A stretch of 64,000 bases of DNA from Hymenobacter persicinus (GTDB taxonomy: Bacteria; Bacteroidota; Bacteroidia; Cytophagales; Hymenobacteraceae), in NCBI RefSeq assembly GCF_004167665.1, contig NZ_SEWE01000003.1, positions 62,001 to 126,000 on the forward strand, written 5' to 3'. Positions 8,047-17,038 of the stretch are shown here, one piece after another. Each line of letters starts with the position of its first letter. Position 1 is the stretch's first letter. The notes beneath the pieces were generated by a model. The model saw only the letters and a list, made by a program, of their open reading frames with translations, was not told the origin of the DNA and did no database searches. Position numbers and translations under genes: made by a program.

Positions 8047-8793
8047 ATGGCCGCCCGGTCCGAAATAGACTCCCAGAATTTACCCGCCCACGTTGCCGTT
8101 ATCATGGATGGCAATGGCCGTTGGGCCAAGCAGAAAGGTGGCTTGCGCATCTTCGGGCACCAGAATGCTATTACGGCAGTTCGGGATACGGTGGAAGCCG
8201 CGGCGGAAGTTGGCGTGCAGTACCTGACGCTATACGCCTTTTCCACCGAGAACTGGGCCCGCCCCAAGCACGAGGTAATGGCCCTGATGCAGCTGCTGGT
8301 GCACACCATCCGGCAGGAAACGCCGACGCTGCTCAAAAACAGTATCCGCCTGCAATCCATTGGCGACACCGCCAGCCTGCCCGAGTCCTGCCAGCGCGAG
8401 CTAGCCGAGGCCAAGGAGCTCACCAAGGCCGGCACGCGCATGACGCTGATTCTGGCCCTGAGCTACAGTGGCCGCTGGGACCTGACCCAGGCTACCCAGC
8501 GTGTGGCGCGGGAAGTAGCCGCCGGCCAGCTGCAGCCCGAGCAGATCAACGAGCAGACTATTGCCGGCTACCTCTCAACGGCCGGCATTCCTGACCCGGC
8601 CCTGCTGATTCGGACCAGTGGGGAGCAGCGCATTAGCAACTTTTTGCTGTGGCAGCTGGCCTACACCGAACTCTACATTACGGACTTACTCTGGCCAGAC
8701 TTCCGGCGGGAGCATTTCTACGACGCCATTCAAGCCTATCAGCGCCGGGAGCGGCGCTTTGGCAAAACCAGTGAGCAGCTAACCGTTTCGTAA
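8047..8793 (+). CDS. uppS: Isoprenyl transferase (undecaprenyl diphosphate synthase type)
   Basis: A 248-residue cis-prenyltransferase that makes the C55 lipid carrier for peptidoglycan and O-antigen from farnesyl and isopentenyl diphosphates. HVAVIMDGNGRWAK holds the catalytic Asp21. LYAFSTENWARP, LIRTSGEQRISNFLLWQLAY and DLLWPDF are the other family motifs. The start at 8047 gives the usual family length; an ATG at 7999 would add a 16-residue tail and precede the likely promoter. bamA follows after only 8 bp, an arrangement common in Bacteroidota. Confidence 0.93.
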   Translation: MAARSEIDSQNLPAHVAVIMDGNGRWAKQKGGLRIFGHQNAITAVRDTVEAAAEVGVQYLTLYAFSTENWARPKHEVMALMQLLVHTIRQETPTLLKNSIRLQSIGDTASLPESCQRELAEAKELTKAGTRMTLILALSYSGRWDLTQATQRVAREVAAGQLQPEQINEQTIAGYLSTAGIPDPALLIRTSGEQRISNFLLWQLAYTELYITDLLWPDFRREHFYDAIQAYQRRERRFGKTSEQLTVS

Positions 8794-8801
8794 GTTTTTC
8801 A

Positions 8802-11321
8802 ATGATTTCTTTCTCTAATACGCTTTTGCGGGCCCTGGCGGTGCTGCTATTGGTGCTGGGCACAACGGCGCAGACTGCGTGGGCGCAGACCAACGCCGAC
8901 GGCACTCCCGGCCTGCCCGAACCGCAGCATTATACCTTGGGTGGCATTACGGTAAGTGGCGCCCGCTACCTCGATACGAATACGCTGATTGGTCTGACGG
9001 GGTTGAAAATCGGGGACCCGATCAACGTGCCCGGCGAGGAAATCGGCAAGGCCATCCGGCGCCTGTGGGAGCAGGGGATTCTGGGCGACGTGAGCGTGTC
9101 CATTGCCCGCACCGAAGGCAGCAAGATCTACCTCGACTTCAACCTCAAGGAGCGGCCCCGGCTGTCGAAGTTTGAGTTTACCGGCAACAGCAAAAGTCAG
9201 GCGGACGACCTCAAGAACAAGATCAAGCTGATCCGCGGCAAAGTCGTAACCGATGCTTTGCTCAACAACACCCGCACCCAGGTGCGCAAGTTCTACACCA
9301 ACAAGGGCTACCTCGACGCCAAGGTAACCATCACCCAAACCCCGGATTCGAGCCTGTCGAACAGCGTGGTGCTGAACATCAACGTGGATAAGGGCAGCAA
9401 AATCCGCATCCGCAGTATCGACTTCGAAGGCAACACGGCTTTCACGGACCGCAAGCTGAAAAGCAAGTTCAAGAAAACGAACGAGCGGAAGAGCTACAAG
9501 TTCCTCAACAGCGGCAAGTTCCAGAAGAACGAGTACGAGGAGGACAAGAAGAAGCTCATCGAATTCTACAACGGCGAAGGCTACCGCGACGCAGCCGTCG
9601 TGTCGGACACGCTGGTGCGCACGGCCGACGGCCTGGCCCTGACCATCAAGCTCGACGAAGGCCCCAAGTACTACTTCCGCCACATCACCTGGGCCGGCAA
9701 CTACCTCTACGACAACAAAACGCTGTCGTCGGTGCTGGGCATCAAGGAAGGCAACGTCTACAGCAAGGAAACTCTCGACAAGCGCCTGAACTACAACCCG
9801 ACGGGCCAGGACGTGACCTCGCTTTACATGAACGACGGCTACCTGTTCTTCCAGATTGACCCGGTCGAAACCAAAGTGGAAGGCGACTCGATTGACATCG
9901 AGATGCGCATCAGCGAAGGCGTACAGGCCCGGATCAAGGAAATCAACATTGCCGGCAACACCAAAACCAGTGACCATGTGCTGCGGCGCGAACTGCAGAC
10001 TTTGCCCGGCGACAAGTTCAACCGCGAGCTGCTGATTCGCTCCCAGCGCCAGATTGCCACGCTGGGCTACTTCGACCCCGAGAAAATCGGGATGAACCCC
10101 GTGCCCAACCAGAACGACGGCACCGTGGACATCAATTACACGGTAGTAGAAAAGCCCTCCGACCAGATTACGCTCTCGGGCGGCTGGGGTGGTTACGCAG
10201 GCTTCATCGGTACGGTGGGTCTGGTGTTCAACAACTTCTCGCTGCGCAAAGCCGGCAACTTCCGTAACTGGACGCCGGTGCCCGCCGGTGACGGTCAGCG
10301 CCTGGCGCTGAACGTGCAGGCCAACGGTACCCAGTACCAGGCGTATTCGTTCTCCTTCACGGAGCCCTGGCTGGGTGGCCGCAAGCCCAACTCGCTGTCG
10401 GTGAGTCTGAACCGCAGCATTCAGCGCGTGGGCACCAACTTCGACGCCAAGAATGACCAGTCGATCAAGGTAAACAGCGCCACCATCGGCCTGGGCCGTC
10501 GCCTGCGGGTGCCCGACGACTACTTCACGCTCAGCAACTCGCTGTCGATTAGCCGCTATCAGCTCAACAACTACCCGTACTTCCAGGGCTTCAACAACGG
10601 TAACGCCAACAACATCACCCTCAACACGACCCTCTCCCGCAACAGCATCGATAACCCGACTTACACGCGTCGGGGCTCTTCGCTGGCGTTGAGCGTGAGC
10701 CTGACTCCGCCGTACTCGGTGTTTAAAGGCTCGCACCCGAACGTGAACGAGTGGATTGAATTCCACAAGTGGATGTTTGACGCCTCTTGGTTTACCCCGA
10801 TTGTGGGCAAGCTGGTGCTCAACACCCGGGCTCACTTCGGCTTCATTGGCTCCTACAACTCCAGCCGGCCAATCGGTCCGTTTGAGCGCTTCAAGCTCGG
10901 CGGCTCGGGCCTGGGCTACGGCGGCTCGTCGAACTTCCTGGTGGGTACCGAGTACGTGGGCCTGCGCGGCTACGACGACCCAAATACGGCCAACTCCATT
11001 CAGAACCCAAATTCGAGCGGGGGCGTTGTCTACAATAAATACGTGCTGGAAATGCGTTATCCAGTCTCGCTGAACCCGGCCGCTACGGTGTACGTGCTGG
11101 GCTTCGCCGAGGCCGGTAACGCCTTCGAGCAGTACACGCAGTACAACCCCTACAAGCTGTACCGCTCGGCGGGTATCGGCGCCCGAATCTTTATGTCGGC
11201 ATTCGGTTTGCTGGGCTTCGACTACGGCTACGGCTTCGACAAGGTCGACCTGTACACGCCTACCCAGGCGGCGCAGCAGAAGGGCCACTTCCACTTCATC
11301 ATTGGGCAGCAGATTCGCTAA
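8802..11321 (+). CDS. bamA: Outer membrane protein assembly factor BamA
   Basis: An 839-residue Omp85 protein that folds and inserts beta-barrel proteins into the outer membrane. There is a signal peptide (residues 1-28, ending TAWAQ). About five POTRA repeats span residues 45-450 (for example ITVSGARYLDTNTLIGLTGL, RIRSIDFEGNTAFTDRKL, IKEINIAGNTKTSDHVLRRE). A C-terminal barrel carries the conserved YVGLRGYDD loop. Length and architecture are standard. It is almost certainly cotranscribed with uppS (8-bp gap) and followed by two OmpH/Skp genes, the periplasmic chaperones that feed BamA. Confidence 0.95.
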   Translation: MISFSNTLLRALAVLLLVLGTTAQTAWAQTNADGTPGLPEPQHYTLGGITVSGARYLDTNTLIGLTGLKIGDPINVPGEEIGKAIRRLWEQGILGDVSVSIARTEGSKIYLDFNLKERPRLSKFEFTGNSKSQADDLKNKIKLIRGKVVTDALLNNTRTQVRKFYTNKGYLDAKVTITQTPDSSLSNSVVLNINVDKGSKIRIRSIDFEGNTAFTDRKLKSKFKKTNERKSYKFLNSGKFQKNEYEEDKKKLIEFYNGEGYRDAAVVSDTLVRTADGLALTIKLDEGPKYYFRHITWAGNYLYDNKTLSSVLGIKEGNVYSKETLDKRLNYNPTGQDVTSLYMNDGYLFFQIDPVETKVEGDSIDIEMRISEGVQARIKEINIAGNTKTSDHVLRRELQTLPGDKFNRELLIRSQRQIATLGYFDPEKIGMNPVPNQNDGTVDINYTVVEKPSDQITLSGGWGGYAGFIGTVGLVFNNFSLRKAGNFRNWTPVPAGDGQRLALNVQANGTQYQAYSFSFTEPWLGGRKPNSLSVSLNRSIQRVGTNFDAKNDQSIKVNSATIGLGRRLRVPDDYFTLSNSLSISRYQLNNYPYFQGFNNGNANNITLNTTLSRNSIDNPTYTRRGSSLALSVSLTPPYSVFKGSHPNVNEWIEFHKWMFDASWFTPIVGKLVLNTRAHFGFIGSYNSSRPIGPFERFKLGGSGLGYGGSSNFLVGTEYVGLRGYDDPNTANSIQNPNSSGGVVYNKYVLEMRYPVSLNPAATVYVLGFAEAGNAFEQYTQYNPYKLYRSAGIGARIFMSAFGLLGFDYGYGFDKVDLYTPTQAAQQKGHFHFIIGQQIR

Positions 11322-11367
11322 GGTTCCGGCGGAGCTGCCGCCGAACCACTTCTCTCACGCAGGTGCT

Positions 11368-12045
11368 ATGAAAAAACTACTTTGTCTGCTCTCCGCGGCT
11401 CTGGTGCTGCTCCTGACGGGCTCCGCGGCCCAGGCCCAGAAGTTTGGCTACGTTGACTCCGAGTTCATCATGAGCAAGATGCCGGCTTACAGCCAGGCCC
11501 AGCAGGAGCTCAACACGCTGTCGGCCAACTGGCAGAAGGATATCGAGAGCCAGAAGAAGGACCTCGACAAGCTTTACCGCACCTACCAGTCGGAAGAGGT
11601 GCTGCTGACTGAGCCCATGAAGAAGAAGCGCCAGGACGAAATTCTGAAGAAGGAGCAGGACGTGAAGGCCTACCAGAACAAGATTTTCGGCTACGAAGGC
11701 CAGCTCTTTAAGAAGCGTCAGGAGCTTACCAAGCCCGTGCAGGATCAGGTGTTCGAAGCCATTGAGAAGGTGGCCAAGAAAAAGCAGCTCGGCATCGTGT
11801 TCGACAAGTCCGGCGACCTGACCATGCTTTACACCAACCCCATCCACGATTACACGGAATTTGTAATGGAGGAATTGGGTTTAGCTTCCGAAGACCGCAA
11901 CCAGCCCGCGCAGAAGGGCGCGGTAAAAACCGTAACTAAGCCCGCCACGCCCACCGACGATACCGATACCGACGAGGCTCCGGCGCCCACGCCCCGCAAA
12001 CCGACCCGGGCGGCCGGACAGCGCGCAGCTGGCGGAAAAAATTAA
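11368..12045 (+). CDS. OmpH/Skp-family periplasmic chaperone (1)
   Basis: A 225-residue secreted protein. It has a signal peptide (MKKLLCLLSAALVLLLTGSA, cleavage near AQAQ), then KFGYVDSEFIMSKMPAYSQA, the OmpH signature. A long charged coiled coil spans about residues 50-135, and KKQLGIVFDKSGDLTMLYTNP ends the fold. Skp trimers hold unfolded barrel proteins in the periplasm for BamA. An extra proline- and threonine-rich tail of about 50 residues is present. ATG 11368 was chosen because it opens the signal peptide; an earlier in-frame start at 11302 would lie inside bamA. Confidence 0.9.
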   Translation: MKKLLCLLSAALVLLLTGSAAQAQKFGYVDSEFIMSKMPAYSQAQQELNTLSANWQKDIESQKKDLDKLYRTYQSEEVLLTEPMKKKRQDEILKKEQDVKAYQNKIFGYEGQLFKKRQELTKPVQDQVFEAIEKVAKKKQLGIVFDKSGDLTMLYTNPIHDYTEFVMEELGLASEDRNQPAQKGAVKTVTKPATPTDDTDTDEAPAPTPRKPTRAAGQRAAGGKN

Positions 12046-12087
12046 CTTTGCCTTCGCAACATCAACTCTCTGACAGTTTTCCCCTTA

Positions 12088-12717
12088 ATGATTACCATGA
12101 ACAAATTCCGTCTTGCCCTGATTGCGGCCGTTTTCACCCTCACGACCTCCACCGCTGCCCTGGCGCAAGCTCCGTTGAAGATTGGCTATACCAGCGTGGA
12201 ATATGTGCTGAGCCAGATGCCGGAAAGCAAGCAGATTGAGTCCGATCTGAAAGCTTATAGCTCCCAGCTCGAAGCTCAGCTGAAAAGCAAGTACGCCGAC
12301 TACCAGGCCAAAGCTGAAGCCTACACCAAGGCACAAAGCACGATGACCGAGGTAGTGCGCGCCGACAAAGAAAAAGAGCTGACCGGCCTGCAGAACTCCA
12401 TCCAGGAGTTTCAGCGCAGCGCCGACCAGAGCCTGCAGCAGAAGCAGCAGACCTTGCTCAAGCCCGCCCTCGACAAGCTCCAGAAGACGATTGACGCCGT
12501 AGCCGAAGAGAATGGCTACACCTACGTGCTGAACTCGGACGGCGCCAGCCCCGTGCTGCTGCACGGCCCCAAGGATGGTGACATCTCGGATCTGGTGCTG
12601 AAGAAAATGGGCGTAACGCCGGGTGCTGCCGCCGCTGCGCCTAAGGTGACGACCCCAGCCGCCGCTCCGGCTGCTGCTCCCGCTGCCACCAAAACCAAAA
12701 CCAAATCGAAGAAGTAA
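12088..12717 (+). CDS. OmpH/Skp-family periplasmic chaperone (2)
   Basis: A 209-residue paralogue of the preceding gene, 42 bp downstream. It has a signal peptide (MNKFRLALIAAVFTLTTSTA, cleavage after ALAQ), then LKIGYTSVEYVLSQMPESKQ, a glutamine- and lysine-rich coiled coil, and ENGYTYVLNSDGASPVLLHG. The C-terminal 35 residues are almost only Ala, Pro, Thr and Lys. ATG 12097 is an equally good start (three codons later). Tandem OmpH genes behind bamA are usual in Bacteroidota. An intrinsic terminator follows. Confidence 0.9.
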   Translation: MITMNKFRLALIAAVFTLTTSTAALAQAPLKIGYTSVEYVLSQMPESKQIESDLKAYSSQLEAQLKSKYADYQAKAEAYTKAQSTMTEVVRADKEKELTGLQNSIQEFQRSADQSLQQKQQTLLKPALDKLQKTIDAVAEENGYTYVLNSDGASPVLLHGPKDGDISDLVLKKMGVTPGAAAAAPKVTTPAAAPAAAPAATKTKTKSKK

Positions 12718-12741
12718 GCGCCTAGCGCTTTTTCGGCAAGC

Positions 12742-12776
12742 AAAGCCGGGGCCCTGGGCTCCGGCTTTCTTGTTTT
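12742..12776 (+). terminator. Intrinsic terminator of the uppS-bamA-ompH operon
   Basis: AAAGCCGGGGCCC pairs with GGGCTCCGGCTTT around a tiny loop, followed by CTTGTTTT. Confidence 0.85.
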
Positions 12777-12800
12777 ACCCTTTCACCCAACGCCGCCCCC

Positions 12801-13868
12801 ATGACGACGGAACTGGACGAAGAACAAGACCTACCCAACCTGGAGTTGCCCGAAGAGGAGGGCGAAGGCGATGAGCTCTACGAGCACCACCGCATCAAGG
12901 TAGACCGGAAGCAGGAGCTGCTGCGCATCGACAAGTTTCTGATGCGCCGCCTCTCGCACACCTCGCGCACCAAGATTCAGAACGCCATAGATGCCGAAGC
13001 GGTGCAGGTCAACGAGCGGCCTGTCAAGTCGAACTACCGCGTCAAGCCCTTCGACGTCATCACCATCACGCTGCCCGAGCCGCCCATCGATTTCCGGGTG
13101 CTGCCCGAGCCCATGGATCTAGACATCCGCTACGAGGATGAGGCGCTGCTGATGGTCAATAAGCCCGCGGGCCTGGTGGTGCACCCGGCCTTCGGCAACT
13201 GGCACGGTACACTGGTTAATGGCCTGACCCACCACCTGAACAACCTACCCACGGGCCGCAACGGCGAAATTCGCCCCGGTCTCGTGCATCGCATCGACAA
13301 GGACACCTCGGGGCTGTTGGTGATTGGCAAAACCGAACTGGCCATGACCCACCTATCCAACCAGTTCTTCCACCACACCATCGAGCGGACGTATCTGGCG
13401 CTGGTGTGGGGCATTCCGAAAGAAACGGAGGGCACCATTACTGGCAACATTGGCCGCAGCATAAAGGACCGCAAGGTGCAGGCCGTATTTCCTGAGGGCG
13501 ACCAGGGCAAGCACGCCGTGACGCACTACAAGGTGCTCAAAACCTTCCAGCACGTGTCGTTGGTGCAGTGTAACCTCGAAACGGGGCGCACGCACCAGAT
13601 TCGGGTGCATATGAAGCACATTGGCCATCCGCTCTTCTCCGATGCTACCTATGGCGGCAATAAGGTCCTCTACGGCCAGCGGACGGGCGCTTACAAGGCT
13701 TTTGTTGATAATGCCTTTGAGGTGATGCCCCGGCAGGCTTTGCACGCCAAGTCGCTGGGCTTTGTGCATCCCCAAACCGGCGCCACCATGCAGTTCGAAG
13801 TAGAGCTACCGCACGACTTTGCCTCTGTGTTGGAACTCTGGGAAAAGTACGCGGCCGAAGCCAGCTAG
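12801..13868 (+). CDS. rluD: RluA/RluD-family 23S rRNA pseudouridine synthase
   Basis: A 355-residue RNA-modifying enzyme. The N-terminal 30 residues are acidic. An S4 RNA-binding domain follows (about 40-100, LRIDKFLMRRLSHTSRTKIQ). The RluA catalytic domain contains LVHRIDKDTSGLL with catalytic Asp166, and GRTHQIRVHMKHIGHPLFSD. This matches RluD, which converts uridines in helix 69 of 23S rRNA to pseudouridine, but the target within the RluA group is inferred. It is separated from the OmpH gene by a terminator and ends at a bidirectional terminator. Confidence 0.88.
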   Translation: MTTELDEEQDLPNLELPEEEGEGDELYEHHRIKVDRKQELLRIDKFLMRRLSHTSRTKIQNAIDAEAVQVNERPVKSNYRVKPFDVITITLPEPPIDFRVLPEPMDLDIRYEDEALLMVNKPAGLVVHPAFGNWHGTLVNGLTHHLNNLPTGRNGEIRPGLVHRIDKDTSGLLVIGKTELAMTHLSNQFFHHTIERTYLALVWGIPKETEGTITGNIGRSIKDRKVQAVFPEGDQGKHAVTHYKVLKTFQHVSLVQCNLETGRTHQIRVHMKHIGHPLFSDATYGGNKVLYGQRTGAYKAFVDNAFEVMPRQALHAKSLGFVHPQTGATMQFEVELPHDFASVLELWEKYAAEAS

Positions 13869-13885
13869 AACTAGCAGAAGTCCAC

Positions 13886-13919
13886 AAAAAAGCCCCGCTA
13901 CTCGGTAGCGGGGCTTTTT
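13886..13919. terminator. Bidirectional terminator between rluD and the TPR gene
   Basis: A perfect stem (AAAAAGCCCCGCTA with TAGCGGGGCTTTTT, loop CTCGG) with A- and T-runs on both sides sits between convergent genes. Confidence 0.92.
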
Positions 13920-13943
13920 AATGAGCCGTTAAGAAACCGCCAG

Positions 13944-15566
13944 CTATTTCTTAGCAGGAGCTTTCTTAACCGGAGCTTTCGGCTTGTTCTTGCCGGTGAT
14001 TTCGTCCACGGCTACCTTGGCGTCCTTGTTAGCAGGGTCCAACACCAGTACTTTCTGGTAGTAGGGCAGAGCTGCATTCTTATCCTTCTTGGTGAACAGG
14101 TAGTAGGAACCCAGGTAGTTGTTGGCTTCCACCAAACCTTCTTTGTATTTCGAAGGGTCGTTGGCCGAAGCTACCTCGATGTATTTCTCATAGTAAGGCT
14201 TGGCCGTACCCTGAGTCGAAGTTGGGTCCAGGTAGGTGTTCACCCGAGCGCGCATCTGGTAGCCGGGTACGTAGGTCGGACGAGCCGTGATAACCACGTT
14301 GTAGAGGCTGTCGGCCTGGGTGTACTGCTTGTTGGACTCGTAAGCCCGAGCCAGCAGTACGTTGTCGGCCAAGTCGCCTTTGCCGTCCTTCATGCGCATC
14401 TTATACTGAGCAATGGCAGCGGGATAGTTCTTGCTGCTCAGGTAAGCTTGGGCCAGGTCTTTGCGCAGGTCCATGTTGGTTGGGTCAGCAGCCACGGCCT
14501 TTTCGAGCAGGGAAATACCTTCGCCACCCTTACCCGACTTCGAGAGCATCTTGGCATAGTACACGTTGTCCTCCTTCAGAACCTTGCCAGCCGGAGCGAG
14601 CTTCATGAACTTATCCATGGCGGCAATAGCCTCATCGTTCTTGCCGGTCTCGTACAGCGAGTAGGCCCGCAGACGGTTCATGGTCAGGTTGTTGGGGTCA
14701 CGGGCCAAGACTTTGTCAATCTCGGTCAGTGCCTCGGGGTATTTCTTGGTCAGAAACAGGAATGACGCGTACTTGGCATCCGTGTCCGGAGTCTTTTCAG
14801 CGGCGGCCATATACTTCTGGAAGCCAGCCAGAGCCTCGTCGTACTTACCGGCGTAGAAATACATTTCGGCCAGGTCGCGCTGGGCGGGAGCGTAGCTTGG
14901 GTCCAGGCTCAAAGCCTTCTCGAAGGCCGTGCGGGCTTCGTTGTAGTTGCGCGAACGAACGTTCAACTGGCCTTTGCGGTAGTAGGAGAGGGCATCGTTG
15001 GGGTTGGCCAGCGAAGCGCGCTCGTAGCTCGACATGGCCTCGCCACCACCGGTTTCCTGCTTCAGGTAGATGTCGCCGCGGGCAATCATCAGGGCGGCGT
15101 CATCCTTGCCTTTGTTGGCTTTCTGCGCCGCGTCCACGTAAGAAAGCGCCTTGGTTACGTCCTTCACGTCCGATTCGGCATAGGCCTGGGCAATCATCGT
15201 GAGAACCTTGGCGTCTTTGCCTTTGCTAACCTTTACGGCGTTATCGAACTGGATTTCAGCTTCGGCATTCTTGCCCTGAGCCAGTGCGGCGCGGCCGGCA
15301 GCTACCATCGTGGTGGCATCCTTCTGGTTCAGGGGAATACGGTTGAAATAGTACGCGGCCGAGTCCGGCATGTCGCGCATTTGGTACAAACGGCCTAACT
15401 CAAATGATGCGTCGGCCGACTGGCCTTGCTTCAACAAAGCCGCGCGGGCCTCGTTATAGCGCTCCAATTCAATAGATTTCTGAGCACTCGAGGTTTGAGC
15501 AACAGCGGCAGAGCCGGAAACAGACAAGGCAACGAGGAGCGAAAGCTTCCAGGGCTTGATGTTCAT
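13944..15566 (-). CDS. Secreted tetratricopeptide-repeat protein
   Basis: A 540-residue protein with a signal peptide (MNIKPWKLSLLVALSVSGSA, cleavage after AVAQ). More than a dozen TPR-like units follow through almost the whole length, for example ALSLDPSYAPAQRDLAEMYF and VLARDPNNLTMNRLRAYSLY. The tail is Lys/Pro/Ala-rich (KPKAPVKKAPAKK). TPRs are protein-binding scaffolds; this one is probably periplasmic. It is last in a minus-strand cluster with PstS-like, TonB and Exb genes, so a role in that envelope module is likely but unproven. ATG 15566 is used rather than TTG 15572. Confidence 0.82.
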   Translation of the reverse strand: MNIKPWKLSLLVALSVSGSAAVAQTSSAQKSIELERYNEARAALLKQGQSADASFELGRLYQMRDMPDSAAYYFNRIPLNQKDATTMVAAGRAALAQGKNAEAEIQFDNAVKVSKGKDAKVLTMIAQAYAESDVKDVTKALSYVDAAQKANKGKDDAALMIARGDIYLKQETGGGEAMSSYERASLANPNDALSYYRKGQLNVRSRNYNEARTAFEKALSLDPSYAPAQRDLAEMYFYAGKYDEALAGFQKYMAAAEKTPDTDAKYASFLFLTKKYPEALTEIDKVLARDPNNLTMNRLRAYSLYETGKNDEAIAAMDKFMKLAPAGKVLKEDNVYYAKMLSKSGKGGEGISLLEKAVAADPTNMDLRKDLAQAYLSSKNYPAAIAQYKMRMKDGKGDLADNVLLARAYESNKQYTQADSLYNVVITARPTYVPGYQMRARVNTYLDPTSTQGTAKPYYEKYIEVASANDPSKYKEGLVEANNYLGSYYLFTKKDKNAALPYYQKVLVLDPANKDAKVAVDEITGKNKPKAPVKKAPAKK

Positions 15567-15615
15567 GAGCAAAAGGTTTGGGTGAAAAAGCGTGTGGAAA
15601 GTTGAAGGGTGAAGG

Positions 15616-16581
15616 CTAGAGCTTATTCGTGTTAATGATTCGCGTCTGGCCTACGGCCGGTACCAGCCCCGACTTGAGAACGATGAGCTGGCCTTTGTTG
15701 CCTGCTGCGAAGGATGCAAAACCGGTGCCAAGCCCAGCCCGGGCTTCCCGACTGATCAGATACACCTCCCGGCGCAGCGGATACGTCTTGAGGGCCATAT
15801 AGGCCTGGTAGGGCTGTACGTAATCATCGGCCTTCTGTGGATTCGGATTGGAGCTGATGCCCACAACGCGCACTTTCTTTAAAAAGCGCTGCACGGCTGC
15901 ATCATCCCGGTCACTAATCCAGTTGGCGCCGATAATGCCAATGGCACTGGGATGTGTAGCAACGTAATCAAGAAGGGCAGGGTTCGATTTGGCCGCAAAT
16001 ACCCGTTGAGTCAGCGCCGCGCCGCGGGTTACGGAGTCCTGCACGTAGCGGGCGGTGCTGGAGCGGTTGGCGTCAAAGACAACGTTGATGGCCCCCAACT
16101 TCTTCTTGCCGCTGATTTGGCTCCACTCCGCAGTTTTGCCCGTGAAGATGTCTCGCAACTGGGCCGTGGTCAGCAGTGAGTCGGCATTGCTGGGGTGCAC
16201 AATGATAGCCAAGCCGTCAGTAGCCAGCTTGACGGCGCGCGGCACGAGTTTGAGGCGGTCGAAGCTGCCTTTTTCGGCGGCGGAAAGCTGCCGGGCCACC
16301 ACAATGACGCGGGCCTTGTTGGAGAGCAAATCCTGGATAGCCGCTTCCTCGGGCTTATAGGAGGCTTGAATCTTGGCAGCTGGGTACAGCTTCTGGAAGG
16401 TATCGACCTGCGAGGTGAGGATGGGCGCAAACGTCTCATCAACGCTGATGTTGATGCTGCCGCTGGTCGTGGTATCCGTTTCGGCTGCCGCCCCCGGGGT
16501 GCCGCCGTTGTTACAGGCCGCCAGCAGCAGGCTGCTCAGGGCGACGGTCAAGCCCATTTTCCACCGGTTACTGCTCATCAT
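15616..16581 (-). CDS. PstS-like substrate-binding lipoprotein
   Basis: A 321-residue lipoprotein. The lipobox LLLAAC lies about 20 residues after the start MSSNRWKMGLTVALSS. INISVDETFAPILTSQVDTF, LATDGLAIIVHPSN and LRDIFTGKTAEWSQI are typical of the phosphate-binding PstS fold (PBP-like). No pstC, pstA, pstB or phoU is nearby. Instead it lies in the Exb/TonB cluster, as I recall for other Bacteroidota. It may sense or bind phosphate or another anion for a TonB-linked task. Its start overlaps the upstream membrane protein gene by 11-14 bp, implying translational coupling. Confidence 0.78.
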   Translation of the reverse strand: MMSSNRWKMGLTVALSSLLLAACNNGGTPGAAAETDTTTSGSINISVDETFAPILTSQVDTFQKLYPAAKIQASYKPEEAAIQDLLSNKARVIVVARQLSAAEKGSFDRLKLVPRAVKLATDGLAIIVHPSNADSLLTTAQLRDIFTGKTAEWSQISGKKKLGAINVVFDANRSSTARYVQDSVTRGAALTQRVFAAKSNPALLDYVATHPSAIGIIGANWISDRDDAAVQRFLKKVRVVGISSNPNPQKADDYVQPYQAYMALKTYPLRREVYLISREARAGLGTGFASFAAGNKGQLIVLKSGLVPAVGQTRIINTNKL

Positions 16582-16822
16582 CGTAGGTCGGTTTGCGTTT
16601 GAAATGCTGTCCGTAGGTGCGGACAAATCTAATGATTCCGTAAAACAAGAAAACGGTGCCCAGAATCCGGCGCGTACCCACGGGCAGCGTAATCATGCCG
16701 TTGGCAAGCCAGAGAAATACGCCCAGACCCATATAGATAAGGGCCATTGCCAGTAGAAAGTAGGGCACCAAGCGTTGGGGGGACTTACCCAGGCGTTCAT
16801 CCGTGGTAGGACGATTCAGCAT
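16568..16822 (-). CDS. Small two-helix membrane protein
   Basis: An 84-residue protein with two hydrophobic helices (about residues 20-41, YFLLAMALIYMGLGVFLWLA, and 50-66, RILGTVFLFYGIIRFV) and a basic cytoplasmic-type tail. I do not recognise a named family. It overlaps the start of the PstS-like gene and is probably cotranscribed with it. It follows the second TonB gene after a terminator. A role in the same envelope module is inference from position only. Confidence 0.65.
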   Translation of the reverse strand: MLNRPTTDERLGKSPQRLVPYFLLAMALIYMGLGVFLWLANGMITLPVGTRRILGTVFLFYGIIRFVRTYGQHFKRKPTYDDEQ

Positions 16823-16931
16823 AGCACAGTGAAGAAGGAATGAAGCAGTGAAGTAGGGCTATAACGCAAAACCCCGGGCAGATTGTTCGTTCTGACCGGG
16901 TGGGCCACCCGGCGCGCTGCTGCATCACCAC

Positions 16932-16985
16932 AAAAAAGTCAGAAAGTGGCCGGTGGAAATTCAACCGGCTACTTTCTGACTTTTG
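16932..16985 (-). terminator. Intrinsic terminator after the second tonB gene
   Basis: AAAAGTCAGAAAGT and ACTTTCTGACTTTT form a long stem with an inner GCCGGT/ACCGGC pairing, followed on the minus strand by a T-run. It lies about 50 bp after the TonB stop codon. Confidence 0.88.
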
Positions 16986-17038
16986 AAAAACCAATTTCAG
17001 CAAATATACTGCTAGGCCGCTATTTCGGGCTATGCTCG

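Noticed and set aside
8847..11294. 815-residue open reading frame antisense to bamA
   Set aside because: It mirrors the codon structure of bamA in a GC-rich genome, has no recognisable domain and no promoter. Similar long antisense frames lie opposite glmM (22528-23769), der (33037-34275), rng (58976-60370) and the sorting-tail gene (28633-29862).
12048..12239. Short ORF overlapping the second OmpH gene
   Set aside because: It is in another frame of a certain gene and shows no domain.
16797..17003. Short minus-strand ORF across the tonB terminator
   Set aside because: It crosses a strong terminator hairpin and overlaps the start of the small membrane protein gene in another frame.
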